Below, piece after piece: positions 9,301-17,230 of a stretch of 64,000 nucleotides of DNA. The notes below the pieces were generated by a model. The model ran no database searches. It saw nothing but the letters and a program-made list of their open reading frames with translations, and was not told the origin of the DNA. The stretch comes from Mangrovibacterium diazotrophicum (lineage in GTDB: Bacteria; Bacteroidota; Bacteroidia; Bacteroidales; Prolixibacteraceae), in assembly GCF_003610535.1 (NCBI RefSeq), contig NZ_RAPN01000001.1, forward strand, positions 3,645,320 through 3,709,319. Direction: 5' to 3'. Every line of letters starts with the position of its first letter. Position 1 is the stretch's first letter. A program made the position numbers and the translations under genes.

Positions 9301-9904
9301 TATCGACTTAACCGTTGCTGAAGGAGAGAATCCGGTCGACAACCCAACTTCTTACATGGAGTATGTCGGAAAATTGGATCCGGATTTCACAGGTTCGTTA
9401 GGGAACACCTTCCGCTATAAGCAACTTTCAATGGTCGCAAGCTTCTACCTGCAACTGGGAGGAAAGAAATTCCTGAGTCCAGCTTATGCGTCATCTGTTA
9501 TGCCAACAGAGTACGAAAACTTGTCGTCGGAATTGAACGACCGCTGGACACCAGAAAATACCAGTGCGACAATCCCCGGTTTACCTGATGCTTACATTGT
9601 TCAGAATCCGGTAACTCTCCCGGGAACAACCAATACGGGCGAGACACTCTACGAAATGTACAACTACAGTACCGACAGAGTTGTAGACGCTTCGAGCTTG
9701 CAGCTGTCGATGCTTACCTTGAATTACAATTTTGGCGATAATATCTGCAAAAAACTGAACTGTCGTTCTGTAACACTTGGTGTATCGGCCTCAAACGTAT
9801 TTACGATTGTGAGCAAAGACTTTCAGGGGCGTGATGCTGAAGTAGCCACAGGTAATCAACCTCGTACACGTTCCTATTCGCTTAATCTGAGTGTCAACTT
9901 TTAA
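6311..9904 (+). CDS. SusC/RagA-family TonB-linked outer-membrane transporter with STN domain
   Basis: A 1,197-residue transporter. Residues 1-36 hold a signal peptide ending SFALT. A secretin/TonB short N-terminal (STN) domain spans about 45-118 (KITVNFTEAPLKEVLNEVQR). A carboxypeptidase-D-like domain covers about 131-205 (GLPLPGATVIVKETRVGVTT). The TonB-box region is IIGDVVVTGYQ near 209-219, and the plug shows the SusC signature pattern VLKDASATAIYGVRAANGVI. The rest is barrel. SusC proteins import large oligomers together with a SusD lid. The STN domain, absent from the first receptor in this window, marks this one as a signal transducer to the FecR protein encoded upstream. Protease genes downstream suggest a peptide substrate, as for RagA, rather than a glycan; that is inference. 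Confidence 0.93.
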   Translation: MKKFLWRSYVRPDRWLSGRLTILALLTFLCVSHSFALTLKDLQKKITVNFTEAPLKEVLNEVQRQSGIIIMYSSEKLDVSKKVTVNVKDAEVRDVLTLVLVGSGLTFDVVDSYILIKPSPVEETRPEAGEIQIIGHVGDEDGLPLPGATVIVKETRVGVTTDGNGSFALKTRQGETTTLLFSFVGLKTQEVVYNGVNPVNIQLKRDDKIIGDVVVTGYQNLDKQRVAGAVSKVERDDMNFNTINSIEQALQGKLPGVTVLNTTGEVGVRQRTRVRGTSTFMGNQEPIWVVDGIIQEDPLPFSTQTLDSEGGISEDNFDFIRNYVGNSISWLNPNDIDDITVLKDASATAIYGVRAANGVIVIRTKQGEVGPLSVSYSLGLNVAEQVTYDKLELMNSRERVAVSREIFERGLVASFTNNNIGYAGALQQYLNKELTYDEFNAQVARMESVNTDWFNILFRNPFSQSHHVSLSGGNQKMRIYSSLGYTSQNGTAIGNDQNTLNASIGFNSQVNEKLNVSFRLSGSKSETNGFNGLSPYEYASTTNRAIPAYDEDGELYYYVKDNGFLFNYINERDQSGNTNTSQSINSNLNLQYNILPELKLNVLGSYNISSTTGVSYATERTNSITAIRGYEYGTVSSTDDAYAQSRLPIGGLYNEDDNKSSNWNFRSTLSYDKVFNQKHALTTMIGFEMQSAKYDGYASTVYGYLHDRGKSFAKVPPTITSYGYSLENGLLDEFDYTVTDKLTNNVGYYLTLNYAYDGRYVANFSVRGDASNRFGQYPNEKFNPVWAGGARWNVNREKWMQDVHWVSGLSLRGTYGFQRNMATDFSPSLIVRIPNTTATSQLYDANTGDYLLNISNLPYEDLRWEETTSYNIGADFSLFNNKVYFSGDYYQKKGQDMITLLSIPVEYGMETMPVNGGSMKNKGYELTLGFTPVRTGNFTWNLNLSTSKNKNEVTKVGTQNPTWKSAAQGSLFKEGYAVSSFWAFKSDGIDPETGYPIIDLTVAEGENPVDNPTSYMEYVGKLDPDFTGSLGNTFRYKQLSMVASFYLQLGGKKFLSPAYASSVMPTEYENLSSELNDRWTPENTSATIPGLPDAYIVQNPVTLPGTTNTGETLYEMYNYSTDRVVDASSLQLSMLTLNYNFGDNICKKLNCRSVTLGVSASNVFTIVSKDFQGRDAEVATGNQPRTRSYSLNLSVNF

Positions 9905-11397
9905 TGCAATTCAAAATGAAATTTCTAAAACCGACCATATATACGCTGGGGCTGTTGAGCATGGTGTTTTTGACCTCCTGCAGCAGCTTTCTGGAAGAAA
10001 CCAGCCAGGACGAATTGATTCCGTCGAGCCTGGAGGACCTGCAGTCCACCATGTATGCCGAAGCCTATCCGTATAATTTCAGTTCAGATATGTTTCTGAA
10101 CCTTTTAACGGATGAGCTGGTATGCCAGGGGTTAAACAACGATTATTACGTAACTCAATATTCCAACGGAACAGCCATGTTCCAGTTTGACAAGGCGATG
10201 TTTGATGGCGACTATGCAATCCCGTCAGATGCCAATTCCTGGAAGAATTACTACGAAAAAATAATGGGCTGTAACGTAGTGCTGGATTATCTGCCTTTTG
10301 TATCCGGCTCTGAATCGGAGAAGAATGCGGTAAAAGGGCAAGCTCAGTTCCTGAGAGGATTCTACTATTTGCGTCTGGCAATGATCTATTGTCAGCTGTA
10401 TAATGCTGAAGGCGTAAATCCAGAGCAGGCGTTGGGTGTTCCACTGGTATTGACCATGGATGTGACAGATGATTTTCCGGTGCGTGCCAGCCTGAAAGAT
10501 ACCTATGCACAAATTGAAAGTGATTTGACGGAGTCCATCGCACTTCTGCGTGATAATTACGATGCGCCCTCAGCACACCGGGTAAGCTACCTGGCCGCTG
10601 AAGCCATGTTGAGCCGCATGTATTTGTACATGGGCCGCGATGAAGATTGGCAAAAGGTGGTTGATTATTCAACTGATGTACTAGCTGAAAAACCGACCTT
10701 GACGTACTTGAGCTCATTCAGTGCCGCATTTCACAACAAAGGTATCTATGACCTGGATGTGAGCGAGGAACCAATTTGGGTTTATGGCGTGGCTACTACA
10801 GCCAACAACGATTATTTACCCACACAACTTCAGTGGGGCAGTGTACCTCCTTACACTGTATCGTCAGAATTGAGCACTTTGTATGACGCCAATGATTTGC
10901 GCCTGTCCTCGTATTTCTACAGCGTGAATTACAACGGTGTTGACTATAATTTGAGACCGAACAAAATAGGGATGTATCAATCAAATTACGGCGATTGGGG
11001 GATCCGAAATGCCGAGGTGTATCTGAATCGCGCTGAAGCTTATGCTCGCTTGTACAAGGCGGGTGGCAGCTCTGATAATTTAGCCAATGCGCTCGCAGAT
11101 TTGAATTACCTGCGCCAAACGCGTTATGCCACTGGTACGTATGAGGATGTTGACATGAATGATGCCGACGCATTACTGGCTTTTTGCCTGGAGGAGCGTC
11201 GCCGCGAGTTGTGTCTGGAAAACAGTTTGCGCTGGTTTGATATTAAGCGTCTGAGCTTGTCAGTAACGCATACTTACATGGACGCAGCCGGGGTTTCTTC
11301 GGACTATACGCTGGACTCGGGCGACCCGCTCTACGCGTTGCCTATTCCGTACGATGCGATTAACCGAAACTACAAGTTGGAGCAAAATCCACGCTAG
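9904..11397 (+). CDS. SusD/RagB-family surface lipoprotein
   Basis: A 497-residue protein with a lipoprotein signal peptide (LLSMVFLTSC, lipidated Cys near residue 26). SusD features include a TPR-like helical N-terminal half (QAQFLRGFYYLRLAMIYCQL) and the C-terminal pattern LAFCLEERRRELCLENSLRWFDIKRL. It should form the hinged lid over the SusC barrel and present substrate to it. Its ATG overlaps the susC stop by one base (TAATG), implying translational coupling; a second in-frame ATG at 9916 is the alternative start. The lid's binding residues cannot be read from sequence alone, so the ligand is unknown. Confidence 0.92.
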   Translation: MQFKMKFLKPTIYTLGLLSMVFLTSCSSFLEETSQDELIPSSLEDLQSTMYAEAYPYNFSSDMFLNLLTDELVCQGLNNDYYVTQYSNGTAMFQFDKAMFDGDYAIPSDANSWKNYYEKIMGCNVVLDYLPFVSGSESEKNAVKGQAQFLRGFYYLRLAMIYCQLYNAEGVNPEQALGVPLVLTMDVTDDFPVRASLKDTYAQIESDLTESIALLRDNYDAPSAHRVSYLAAEAMLSRMYLYMGRDEDWQKVVDYSTDVLAEKPTLTYLSSFSAAFHNKGIYDLDVSEEPIWVYGVATTANNDYLPTQLQWGSVPPYTVSSELSTLYDANDLRLSSYFYSVNYNGVDYNLRPNKIGMYQSNYGDWGIRNAEVYLNRAEAYARLYKAGGSSDNLANALADLNYLRQTRYATGTYEDVDMNDADALLAFCLEERRRELCLENSLRWFDIKRLSLSVTHTYMDAAGVSSDYTLDSGDPLYALPIPYDAINRNYKLEQNPR

Positions 11398-11429
11398 AGC
11401 ATGTTTTCAACCACAAAAAATGACGTAAA

Positions 11430-12386
11430 ATGAAAATTAAAAATCTATATACCATTCTTGCTGCGGGCTTGCTTTTGTTTTCAGCATGCGTTAAAGAAGA
11501 AGGCGAATTGGAACCTTCGGGCATAGAAGATGGTTACACGGTGCCTCAGGGAACCAACGATTTCGATGCAACCATTGTCGATTATTACAATCGATTTGGA
11601 TCATGTTTGTTGTATGAATTTACAGAGAAGGATGTTTACTGGACGCCATCGAAATGGCAAAACGGAACGCCGACTTCAGAAGATCAAGACGGAGTAACCG
11701 GGCTGTATGTTACGATGCCCGATCTGGACTATATAGCTCCGCAACTGGACTTGCTGGATAAAACCTGGTTTAGTTTGTACAACGACCAGTTTTTGAAGGA
11801 ATTTTTACCGGTTAAAATTATGCTTTGCGATACGGTAGCCTATTGTGATTACGACTGGTCAACCTGGCCGGCTACGATTGCACCAACACTCCAGTATGCC
11901 TATTACAATTACGACAACATTAGTGTTGGCTATGCCAATGAAGCTGTTTTAAACATGACTTCTTACGATACGCTTACTTTTGCCCGTGCCGTTAACCGCG
12001 CTTTTATCGAGAGTATGGCGGGTCGTGATAAGCTTGAGCCAACAACGGTGTTTGTTGCATCAACCAGTTATGCGAATGTTTCGACCTTGTATAACAATAC
12101 TGACATTTGGGGAGTGGGAGTTTTCCAGCCTTACTATCAGGCTTCTCCCGAGAATGACTGGCAGAACTTCGTTTTGATGATGGTCTTATATTCGGAGGAT
12201 TATTTAAATCGTGAGGTGAGTTACGTTAGCGAATGGGACTGGGAAGAAACAAGCTGGGAAGGCATCTTCACCAGCCAGAAAGATGTGAACGGAATGATGA
12301 AGAAGCGTTACGACATTGTTCGTAACTACTACATCGACAACTACGGAATCGATCTGCAAGAGATCGGTAATACAATCGGGCAGTAG
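11430..12386 (+). CDS. Lipoprotein of unknown function in the SusCD-protease locus
   Basis: A 318-residue protein with a clear lipobox (LLLFSAC, Cys near residue 20), so probably outer-membrane anchored like SusD. The mature part starts with an acidic linker and is rich in Tyr, Trp and Asp (YNRFGSCLLYEFTEKDVYW). Its general look recalls the putative zinc-binding metallopeptidase lipoproteins that often follow susD in Bacteroidota. However, no HExxH is present and the segment expected to hold it reads FARAVNRAFIESMAG, so I do not assign a peptidase. It lies 32 bp after susD in the same operon. A surface ligand-binding accessory of the SusCD pair is a reasonable guess. Confidence 0.6.
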   Translation: MKIKNLYTILAAGLLLFSACVKEEGELEPSGIEDGYTVPQGTNDFDATIVDYYNRFGSCLLYEFTEKDVYWTPSKWQNGTPTSEDQDGVTGLYVTMPDLDYIAPQLDLLDKTWFSLYNDQFLKEFLPVKIMLCDTVAYCDYDWSTWPATIAPTLQYAYYNYDNISVGYANEAVLNMTSYDTLTFARAVNRAFIESMAGRDKLEPTTVFVASTSYANVSTLYNNTDIWGVGVFQPYYQASPENDWQNFVLMMVLYSEDYLNREVSYVSEWDWEETSWEGIFTSQKDVNGMMKKRYDIVRNYYIDNYGIDLQEIGNTIGQ

Positions 12387-12426
12387 CCACTTGTCCTGAA
12401 ATTCAAAAGCAGAAATTAGATACAAT

Positions 12427-12454
12427 AGTTTCGGTGCCATCGGGCGCCGAAACT
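12427..12454 (+). other. Strong intra-operon hairpin before the metalloprotease gene
   Basis: AGTTTCGGTGCC (12427-12438) pairs over 12 positions, one of them G-T, with GGCGCCGAAACT (12443-12454) around the tetraloop ATCG. No T-run follows; the next ATG is 13 bp away. It is therefore unlikely to be a full terminator. Candidate roles are protection of the upstream SusCD transcript end, partial attenuation of the protease genes, or control of ribosome access at 12468. Confidence 0.6.
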
Positions 12455-12467
12455 TCATAAAATTACC

Positions 12468-14864
12468 ATGAAAAACACGTTTACACTTTGTTTTTTGATG
12501 TGGTTGGGGCTTTCATTTGCCCATGCTGAATCATCGGCAAAGGCTGATAGTTTGTTGAGCATTAGTGAATTTGTGACGAACGCAGCTATAGCCGATAGTG
12601 GGTTTGTCAACTACTATCAAATCAAGGAACGACATTATTTAGAAATACCGGACCGGGTTTTGGGCAGAGATATTCTGTCGACCATTACCATTCTGAAAGG
12701 AGCTCAGCAGAATACCCGTCGGATGGATAAGCGCTTTGGCTACGGAGGAGACTCCATGAACAACAACCTGGTTCGTTTTACCAGGCATGAAAATACGCTT
12801 GATTTGGTGAGCCCGGATATCAAATACACCGAGAGTGGAGATGCCTTATTTGCTGATTTCTATAAAAGCCTGTTGGAACCGATCATTCATTCGTTTGAAA
12901 TAACAGCTCGCTCCGATAGTTCAAGCTTAATCGATATTACCGATTATTACGAGGGAGACTCTGAGTTATTTGGCTTAGCAGGCGCGCAAGTATCGCTGGA
13001 TCTGGGGGGCTATTTGCAGCAGGAATCCTATTCTGTGCAGGTGAAAAGTTTTCCGGAGAATATCAATTTCAGGTCCATCCGTTGCTACGCTGCTGCGAAC
13101 CCCAAACAAAGCACCTACGGAAAGTTGCAATGGGAAGTTGGTGCATCCTGGTTCTTACTACCTGAAAAACCCTTGAAGATTCGTTTGGCCGACAAGCGTG
13201 TTGGCTATTTTACCTCATCAATGCGTGGGCAGGTTCACAATGTTGATGAAAATGAAATTTTCCCGATCGTGAATCGCTGGCGCATGGAGCCAAAGCCGGA
13301 AGACGTTCAAAAGTATTTGGACGGAGAATTAGTTGAGCCTGCGAAACCGATCATCTTTTACATTGACAAAACAATGCCGGAATACCTGGTTGAAGGTATT
13401 CGCGAGGCAATTGAAGCCTGGCAAAAACCTTTTGAAAAATTGGGTTTTAAGAATGCCATATTGGCTCGGGTGGAACCTAGCGAAGCTGAAGATCCCGACT
13501 TCTCGGTTGAGGATGCACGCTACAGCTACATTTCTTATAAAGCATCACCCATCCCCAATGCCTACGGACCATCGATTGTCGACCCAAGATCGGGCGAAAT
13601 TATTTGTTCGCATGTGGCTGTTTTCCACTCGGTGATGGATTTAATCCAGATGTGGTATTTCGCCATGTGCAGTCCTTCTGATCCGGCCGCCCGAATTTAC
13701 CCCTTGGAGCATAATGTCATGTCCAAGCTGGTGAATACCGTGGTGAAGCACGAGGTTGGCCACACGCTGGGGCTTCGGCACAACTTTATGGGAAGTACTT
13801 ACTACCCGGTTGACAGCCTGCGCAGCAACAGCTTTATTGCTCACAATGGTTTGGGAACGTCTATTATGGACTATGAACGTTTCAACTATGTGGCGCAACC
13901 CGAAGACAAAGTAACACAGGAAAACCTGTTTCCACGAATTGGTGTGTACGACGATTTTGCTATCGACTGGGGTTACCGCTATTTCCCCGATTCGTTGACT
14001 GCCGTGCAGGAGTCAGTCCTGCTAAAACAATGGGTAGCCGAAGAACTGGAAAGAGGGGGGCGTGACTATGTGGAAGAGTCAACAAAATCAGATCCAAGAG
14101 TACAGGCTGAGGACTGCGGCGATGACGTGGTTTATGCCAGCGAACTGGGGATGAAAAACCTGCAATACATTATGAAGCATTTGCAGGAATGGACCAATGA
14201 ACAGGGCACGGAAGACTATGTTTTGCTCAAGCGCCGTTTCTATTATGTCCTCCATCAATACGAAGCTTATGTGGGTCACGTCATGCAGTTGATTGGTGGT
14301 TACTACACCGAGGATTGCAGTTGTGGGGCAACAAACAATCATAGCTACCATGCGGTATCGGCGGAAACACAGCAAAAAGCCATCGATTTTCTAACGACCT
14401 ATTATTTGCAGGAGCCGGAGTGGTTGCTTAATGCCTCTTTTATTGACAAAGTTGATTTCGATTTTGATGATCGGATCCAGAATCCGGCTTTCATGCGGAT
14501 GGGGCAGCTCATGGTCAGCAATATGAACTATTCCATCAGCGAGTCTATCGATCCAACTTCGGCAACTTACGCCTATTTCTTACAAAAATTGTATGGAGGG
14601 CTGTTTCCCGAAGGAAAGCAAACACAGGCAGTTTCTGCGTACAGCCGAATGATGCAGCGCACTTTCCTGACTCAATTAACCATTAATCTGGAGAATCAGG
14701 CTGTGATCCCATATAATGTTTTGCAGGGAATGAAACAGACCATCGACAGCTTGAAAGCTTACGCTGAGAAAGGCGCCAGCTCTGATGATGACCTGACCAG
14801 CGTGCACTACCGCTCAATTTTGAATTTTATTAAAGTCTGGGAAACCGGCTCACAAAAGCTATAG
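12468..14864 (+). CDS. Secreted zinc-dependent metalloprotease (DUF5117/DUF4953 type)
   Basis: A 798-residue protein with a signal peptide ending near residue 20 (LSFAHAES). The N-terminal half resembles DUF5117 (HYLEIPDRVLGRDILSTITI). The catalytic part carries the metzincin motif HEVGHTLGLRH at residues 428-438: His428, His432 and His438 as zinc ligands and Glu429 as general base. The later segment SIMDY fits the Met-turn. The C-terminal part is helical and matches the DUF4953 layout. Export is expected, and the product should act in the periplasm or at the surface. It follows a strong hairpin and precedes a non-catalytic paralogue by three bases. The natural substrate is unknown; a SusCD setting suggests it trims imported or captured polypeptides. 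Confidence 0.85.
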   Translation: MKNTFTLCFLMWLGLSFAHAESSAKADSLLSISEFVTNAAIADSGFVNYYQIKERHYLEIPDRVLGRDILSTITILKGAQQNTRRMDKRFGYGGDSMNNNLVRFTRHENTLDLVSPDIKYTESGDALFADFYKSLLEPIIHSFEITARSDSSSLIDITDYYEGDSELFGLAGAQVSLDLGGYLQQESYSVQVKSFPENINFRSIRCYAAANPKQSTYGKLQWEVGASWFLLPEKPLKIRLADKRVGYFTSSMRGQVHNVDENEIFPIVNRWRMEPKPEDVQKYLDGELVEPAKPIIFYIDKTMPEYLVEGIREAIEAWQKPFEKLGFKNAILARVEPSEAEDPDFSVEDARYSYISYKASPIPNAYGPSIVDPRSGEIICSHVAVFHSVMDLIQMWYFAMCSPSDPAARIYPLEHNVMSKLVNTVVKHEVGHTLGLRHNFMGSTYYPVDSLRSNSFIAHNGLGTSIMDYERFNYVAQPEDKVTQENLFPRIGVYDDFAIDWGYRYFPDSLTAVQESVLLKQWVAEELERGGRDYVEESTKSDPRVQAEDCGDDVVYASELGMKNLQYIMKHLQEWTNEQGTEDYVLLKRRFYYVLHQYEAYVGHVMQLIGGYYTEDCSCGATNNHSYHAVSAETQQKAIDFLTTYYLQEPEWLLNASFIDKVDFDFDDRIQNPAFMRMGQLMVSNMNYSISESIDPTSATYAYFLQKLYGGLFPEGKQTQAVSAYSRMMQRTFLTQLTINLENQAVIPYNVLQGMKQTIDSLKAYAEKGASSDDDLTSVHYRSILNFIKVWETGSQKL

Positions 14865-14867
14865 GCT

Positions 14868-17216
14868 ATGAATCGTTCAGATAAAAACAAGCACATGAAA
14901 ATATTAATTGCACTTTCCATTTTAGTCGGGCTGACCTTTGCCGGGTACCACGCCGAAGCTCAGGCCAAGCAGGAGCCAAAGACCTTCGATCAGTTTTACG
15001 ACGCCAAAACAATGACTGTCGAGAAAGCTTATTTCCTTGTTTATCAGTCGGGCGACAACTACTACCTGGAAATTCCGGAAGAGGCTTTTGGGAAAGACAT
15101 CCTCATTACAACCCAGGTTGTTGGTGGTTATTCAAACTATGTTTCTCCCCAGTCGGGACTTATCCAGATCAAAAAAGGGCGTAATAACAGCCTCGATCTG
15201 TTTCAAAATAAATCAACGACTTTTGCAGCCGACTCTGCTGATTTCTGTATGACTGCAGCCATTCAGAATTCGGGATTGGTACCGGTATATCGTAATTTCC
15301 CGATCGTAGCAGAAGGGAAGGAAGGCAAATCAGTTATTATTGATTTGACACAAGAGTTGAATAGTCCGCAGGGAATTTTCAATGTAAGCGATATGAGCTC
15401 GTTAAGCAGTCCCGATCCTTCCCGTTCACGGGTTGAGGGCTTTAGATCGATCGAAAATGGCGTTGTATTCTCGGCCCTGCGCACACAAAGTCAGTTTTTA
15501 CCAAACTCAGAGAGTGGCGAACGCAGCAACCAAATCTCCACCTTTCGGATTGAAATGCTCATTCAACGGATACCGGATCATTCGGTTGCGATGAAAAAGG
15601 ATCACCCGGCTTATGGATTCAACAGTGTTGAGCGCGTTGAATACGACACCCGGAATTACCGGGCAAACATTGAAAACTATATCAAGCGTTGGAATTTAGC
15701 GGCTTCAACTGAGAATCAAAAGTTGCAAGCGAAGGGCATTGCCGTTGAACCGGAACTGCCGATTGAGGTCTGGATTGATCCGATCACACCGGCACCTTTT
15801 GTGGAATCGGTAAAGTCTGCCCTGAAGCAGTGGGACGCAGCTTTTGAAAAAGCAGGATGGAAGAATGTTTTTCGCTATACGAATGAAGGTACCCTGAGCT
15901 ACAAAAAACTCATGTTTTCATGGGGGCATGCATACAGCGGAATTGTCAAATCTGTGATTGATGACCCGGTTAGCGGTGAAATTCTGGCAGCGCGGATCAG
16001 TCTTTTGGATGAATCGGCTAAGGACATGCAGATCAATTATTTTTTGTGGTGCGGCCTGACTGATGAGCGTTTGGAGACGGAATTGCAATCCTTGGAACTT
16101 CGGGAGCAAATCTTGACTTCTCATTTGGCTGGTGTCATTGGCTCGGTGTTGGGATTAAAGGAAAATTATCCCGCTTGCACGGCTTTCACACCAAAACAAG
16201 TTCGCAATACCGAGTGGTTAAAGCAATGGGGACCAACAGCCACAGTAGTTGGTGCAAAAATGGTGGATTACCTCGTTCAGCCGGAAGATAAAATCGCGCC
16301 GGAACTGCTGTTGCCCAAGGTGTCGTTGTACGATGTTGAAGCGATAGCTTATGCTTATGGCAATCGCACTGAATCGCCTTCGATGAAAGCGTGTTACTAT
16401 GCCGAAAATGATAAACTGGATCCTATGTCGCAACCCTTGTTCTTATCTAATGATCTCTTGGAAGCAAGCGAGTTGGGATTAAATAACCTGGAACGCATCT
16501 ATCCGCAAATACCTGAACGGGTAGCTAATTGGCCGGCAGCACAAAGCGGCCCCGAAATGGTTTCAAAGTTGGCGGGTCAAGCCTTTTCGATTTACCAGTT
16601 CTTTATCAACCAAATGGCGATGTATGTTGGTGGTCGCACCAAGCGCACCGTTATTCGTGGCGAAAATGAAACCCCTTTGGTCTATGTGCCGAAAGCCAAG
16701 CAGGAAGCTGCCTTGGCAGCGCTGGAACAATATGTGTTCAGCGGAGCACCTGCCTGGTTCTCGAATGAAGAGATCAACCGCGTATTTCCGGTCGATCAAA
16801 GCAAATTCGCGGTAGACATGGCCAATGGCGTCATGCGGAATCTGTTGCGTAAAGAGGTGATCAACTCGTTGGCCGAGGCCGAGAGTGCTTATGGTGACAC
16901 GGTTTTCACTTGTTCTGATCTGTTTGCCTATTTTGATCGCGTCATCTTTGCCAATTACAATCCGGCTGTTTCTCAAACACAGGTGCAGTTAAGTATTCAG
17001 TTGCAGTTTGCAGTCAACCTCATTCAGGCGGCTAGCGAAAACAATATCACCGGCGGATTATCCGATTCTTCGGCTATGCTTAACTTGTACCTGATTCATG
17101 TGCGTGATGAGATTCAGAAACTACAGGATCATAAGAAGACTGATGCTCGCGTAAAGGAGAATTGTTCGTTAATTCTTTTGAAAATGAATCGCGAGTTTTT
17201 CAATAAAACGGTTTAA
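14868..17216 (+). CDS. Pseudo-metalloprotease paralogue with a destroyed zinc site
   Basis: A 782-residue homologue of the preceding protease, sharing its architecture: exported N-terminus, YYLEIPEEAFGKDILI region, and the downstream block MVDYLVQPEDKIAPELLLPKV, which matches MDYERFNYVAQPEDKVTQEN in its neighbour. The segment aligned with HEVGHTLGLRH reads GVIGSVLGLKE (residues 422-432). All three zinc-binding His positions (Gly422, Ser426, Glu432) and the catalytic Glu (Val423) are replaced, while LGL and the Met-turn methionine remain. It should therefore fold but not hydrolyse peptide bonds. ATG 14868 is possible, but the signal peptide looks best from ATG 14895 (MKILIALSILVGLTFAG). The intact, frameshift-free reading frame argues for a kept function, such as a partner, binder or inhibitor. 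Confidence 0.82.
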   Translation: MNRSDKNKHMKILIALSILVGLTFAGYHAEAQAKQEPKTFDQFYDAKTMTVEKAYFLVYQSGDNYYLEIPEEAFGKDILITTQVVGGYSNYVSPQSGLIQIKKGRNNSLDLFQNKSTTFAADSADFCMTAAIQNSGLVPVYRNFPIVAEGKEGKSVIIDLTQELNSPQGIFNVSDMSSLSSPDPSRSRVEGFRSIENGVVFSALRTQSQFLPNSESGERSNQISTFRIEMLIQRIPDHSVAMKKDHPAYGFNSVERVEYDTRNYRANIENYIKRWNLAASTENQKLQAKGIAVEPELPIEVWIDPITPAPFVESVKSALKQWDAAFEKAGWKNVFRYTNEGTLSYKKLMFSWGHAYSGIVKSVIDDPVSGEILAARISLLDESAKDMQINYFLWCGLTDERLETELQSLELREQILTSHLAGVIGSVLGLKENYPACTAFTPKQVRNTEWLKQWGPTATVVGAKMVDYLVQPEDKIAPELLLPKVSLYDVEAIAYAYGNRTESPSMKACYYAENDKLDPMSQPLFLSNDLLEASELGLNNLERIYPQIPERVANWPAAQSGPEMVSKLAGQAFSIYQFFINQMAMYVGGRTKRTVIRGENETPLVYVPKAKQEAALAALEQYVFSGAPAWFSNEEINRVFPVDQSKFAVDMANGVMRNLLRKEVINSLAEAESAYGDTVFTCSDLFAYFDRVIFANYNPAVSQTQVQLSIQLQFAVNLIQAASENNITGGLSDSSAMLNLYLIHVRDEIQKLQDHKKTDARVKENCSLILLKMNREFFNKTV

Positions 17217-17230
17217 AAGCTAATCAAACC

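Noticed and set aside
10079-10717. 212-codon open frame on the minus strand
   Set aside because: It lies wholly antisense to susD, whose protein is clearly conserved; the antisense translation is rich in Ser, His and Arg and has no domain.
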